NCBI GenBank assembly: GCA_964036155.1
Contig: OZ038422.1
Span: forward strand, 37,161,201-37,225,200
Length of the DNA stretch: 64,000 nucleotides
Direction: 5' to 3'
DNA from: Diploscapter coronatus
Taxonomy: Eukaryota > Nematoda > Chromadorea > Rhabditida > Rhabditidae
The translations under genes and the position numbers were made by a program. Shown here piece by piece: positions 63,482 to 64,000 of this stretch. The stretch's first letter is position 1; the number at the start of each line of letters is the position of its first letter. Under the pieces are notes generated by a model that made no database searches, was not told where the DNA came from, and saw nothing but the letters and a program-made list of their open reading frames with translations.

Positions 63482-63819
63482 ATGCCGCGACGACGATCAC
63501 GGGAGTGCGCCCATCTGCTCGGAGAAAGTCAGTAAATAATTCACTCAGAAAATGATATTTTAATTTAATTGTTTTTATTTCTAAAAATTCTTTCTGCTTA
63601 AAATAATTATTCCGAATCACGAGCTAGAACATGCACTTGCACCTTTATCAACCCGTTCAACTTTTTCAACGTAAATGCATGATTTTATACTTGAAATGGA
63701 ATTTAACGATTTTTGAAGTTCATTGGTGAAATTTTGTCAATTTCCAAGATTATTTTCAGAGCAGAGGGAGGGAGACAGTCGAGCCGGATGGAGCAGTGGA
63801 TCGATTAAAAGATGAAAAT
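63482..63819 (+). CDS. Possible 5' exons of a gene running off the window
   Basis: An ATG directly after tcttcag opens a basic N-terminus (MPRRRSRECAHLLGE) ending near a donor (gtcagt or gtaaat). A second exon-like block, 63763-63819, lies between attttcag and gtgagt and is open in the frame SRGRETVEPDGAVDRL. I could not reconcile the phases of the two with confidence, so the start may lie in the second block or further right. Function unknown. Confidence 0.25.
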
Positions 63820-64000
63820 GTGAGTCCATTTATGATTTTTAAGGATTAATGATCACAAATGGAAATGGAGACCTTTCATTTGTTGAAGAATGAAATTTGA
63901 GTGGAGTTTGCTGTCATTAAATTCAAAAACTGAACATTTCATAAACATTCTCGAAAATTGTGTAATGATTGAAAGAATTGTCCACATCATAACTTTAGTA

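Overview
The window is nuclear DNA from a nematode-like animal that is not Caenorhabditis elegans. Evidence: about 120 short introns, mostly with T-rich acceptors, that break nearly every gene; HNF4-type 'supplementary' nuclear receptors; a rapidly evolving F-box gene; a LIN-24-like gene; and compact intergenic spaces. I rebuilt exon models by hand, requiring reading-frame continuity at every junction and agreement with known protein families. No database search was possible.

Layout. 0.4-2.6 kb (+): F-box gene lying between two direct copies of a ~170 bp repeat, with a palindromic MITE-like element. 3.8-7.6 kb: an intron-containing histone cluster made of H2B (-), an H2B-like relic (+), an H3.3-type H3 (-) and a damaged H4 (+), with histone stem-loops after H2B, H3 and H4. 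7.9-8.6 kb (+): CKS1. 9.5-17.3 kb (-): a gene with an aerolysin/ETX-MTX2-like (LIN-24-like) domain and a 3 kb first intron. 19.2-22.6 kb (-): ZDHHC6-type palmitoyltransferase with a C-terminal SH3-like region. 23.2-26.0 kb (-): ALY/REF mRNA export factor, divergent from DDB1 (26.3-35.0 kb, +, 31 exons). 35.6-40.6 and 41.8-44.8 kb (+): tandem GABA transaminase paralogues. 44.9-46.4 kb (-): tandem pair of small secreted cysteine-rich proteins that I do not recognise. 51.8-56.4 and 57.2-61.2 kb (+): tandem nuclear hormone receptors. The last 500 bases may start another gene.

The genes do not form one pathway. Shared logic is visible in the histone block (divergent pairs, a common 14-bp promoter motif, stem-loop plus AATAAA 3' ends) and in the ALY/REF-DDB1 divergent promoter. 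The most unusual traits are genome-wide in flavour: at least eight of about 120 introns must use GC rather than GT donors; several acceptors are gag or aag; and intron positions have turned over extensively between tandem paralogues whose coding lengths still match base for base. Small palindromic elements are scattered through introns and intergenic DNA.
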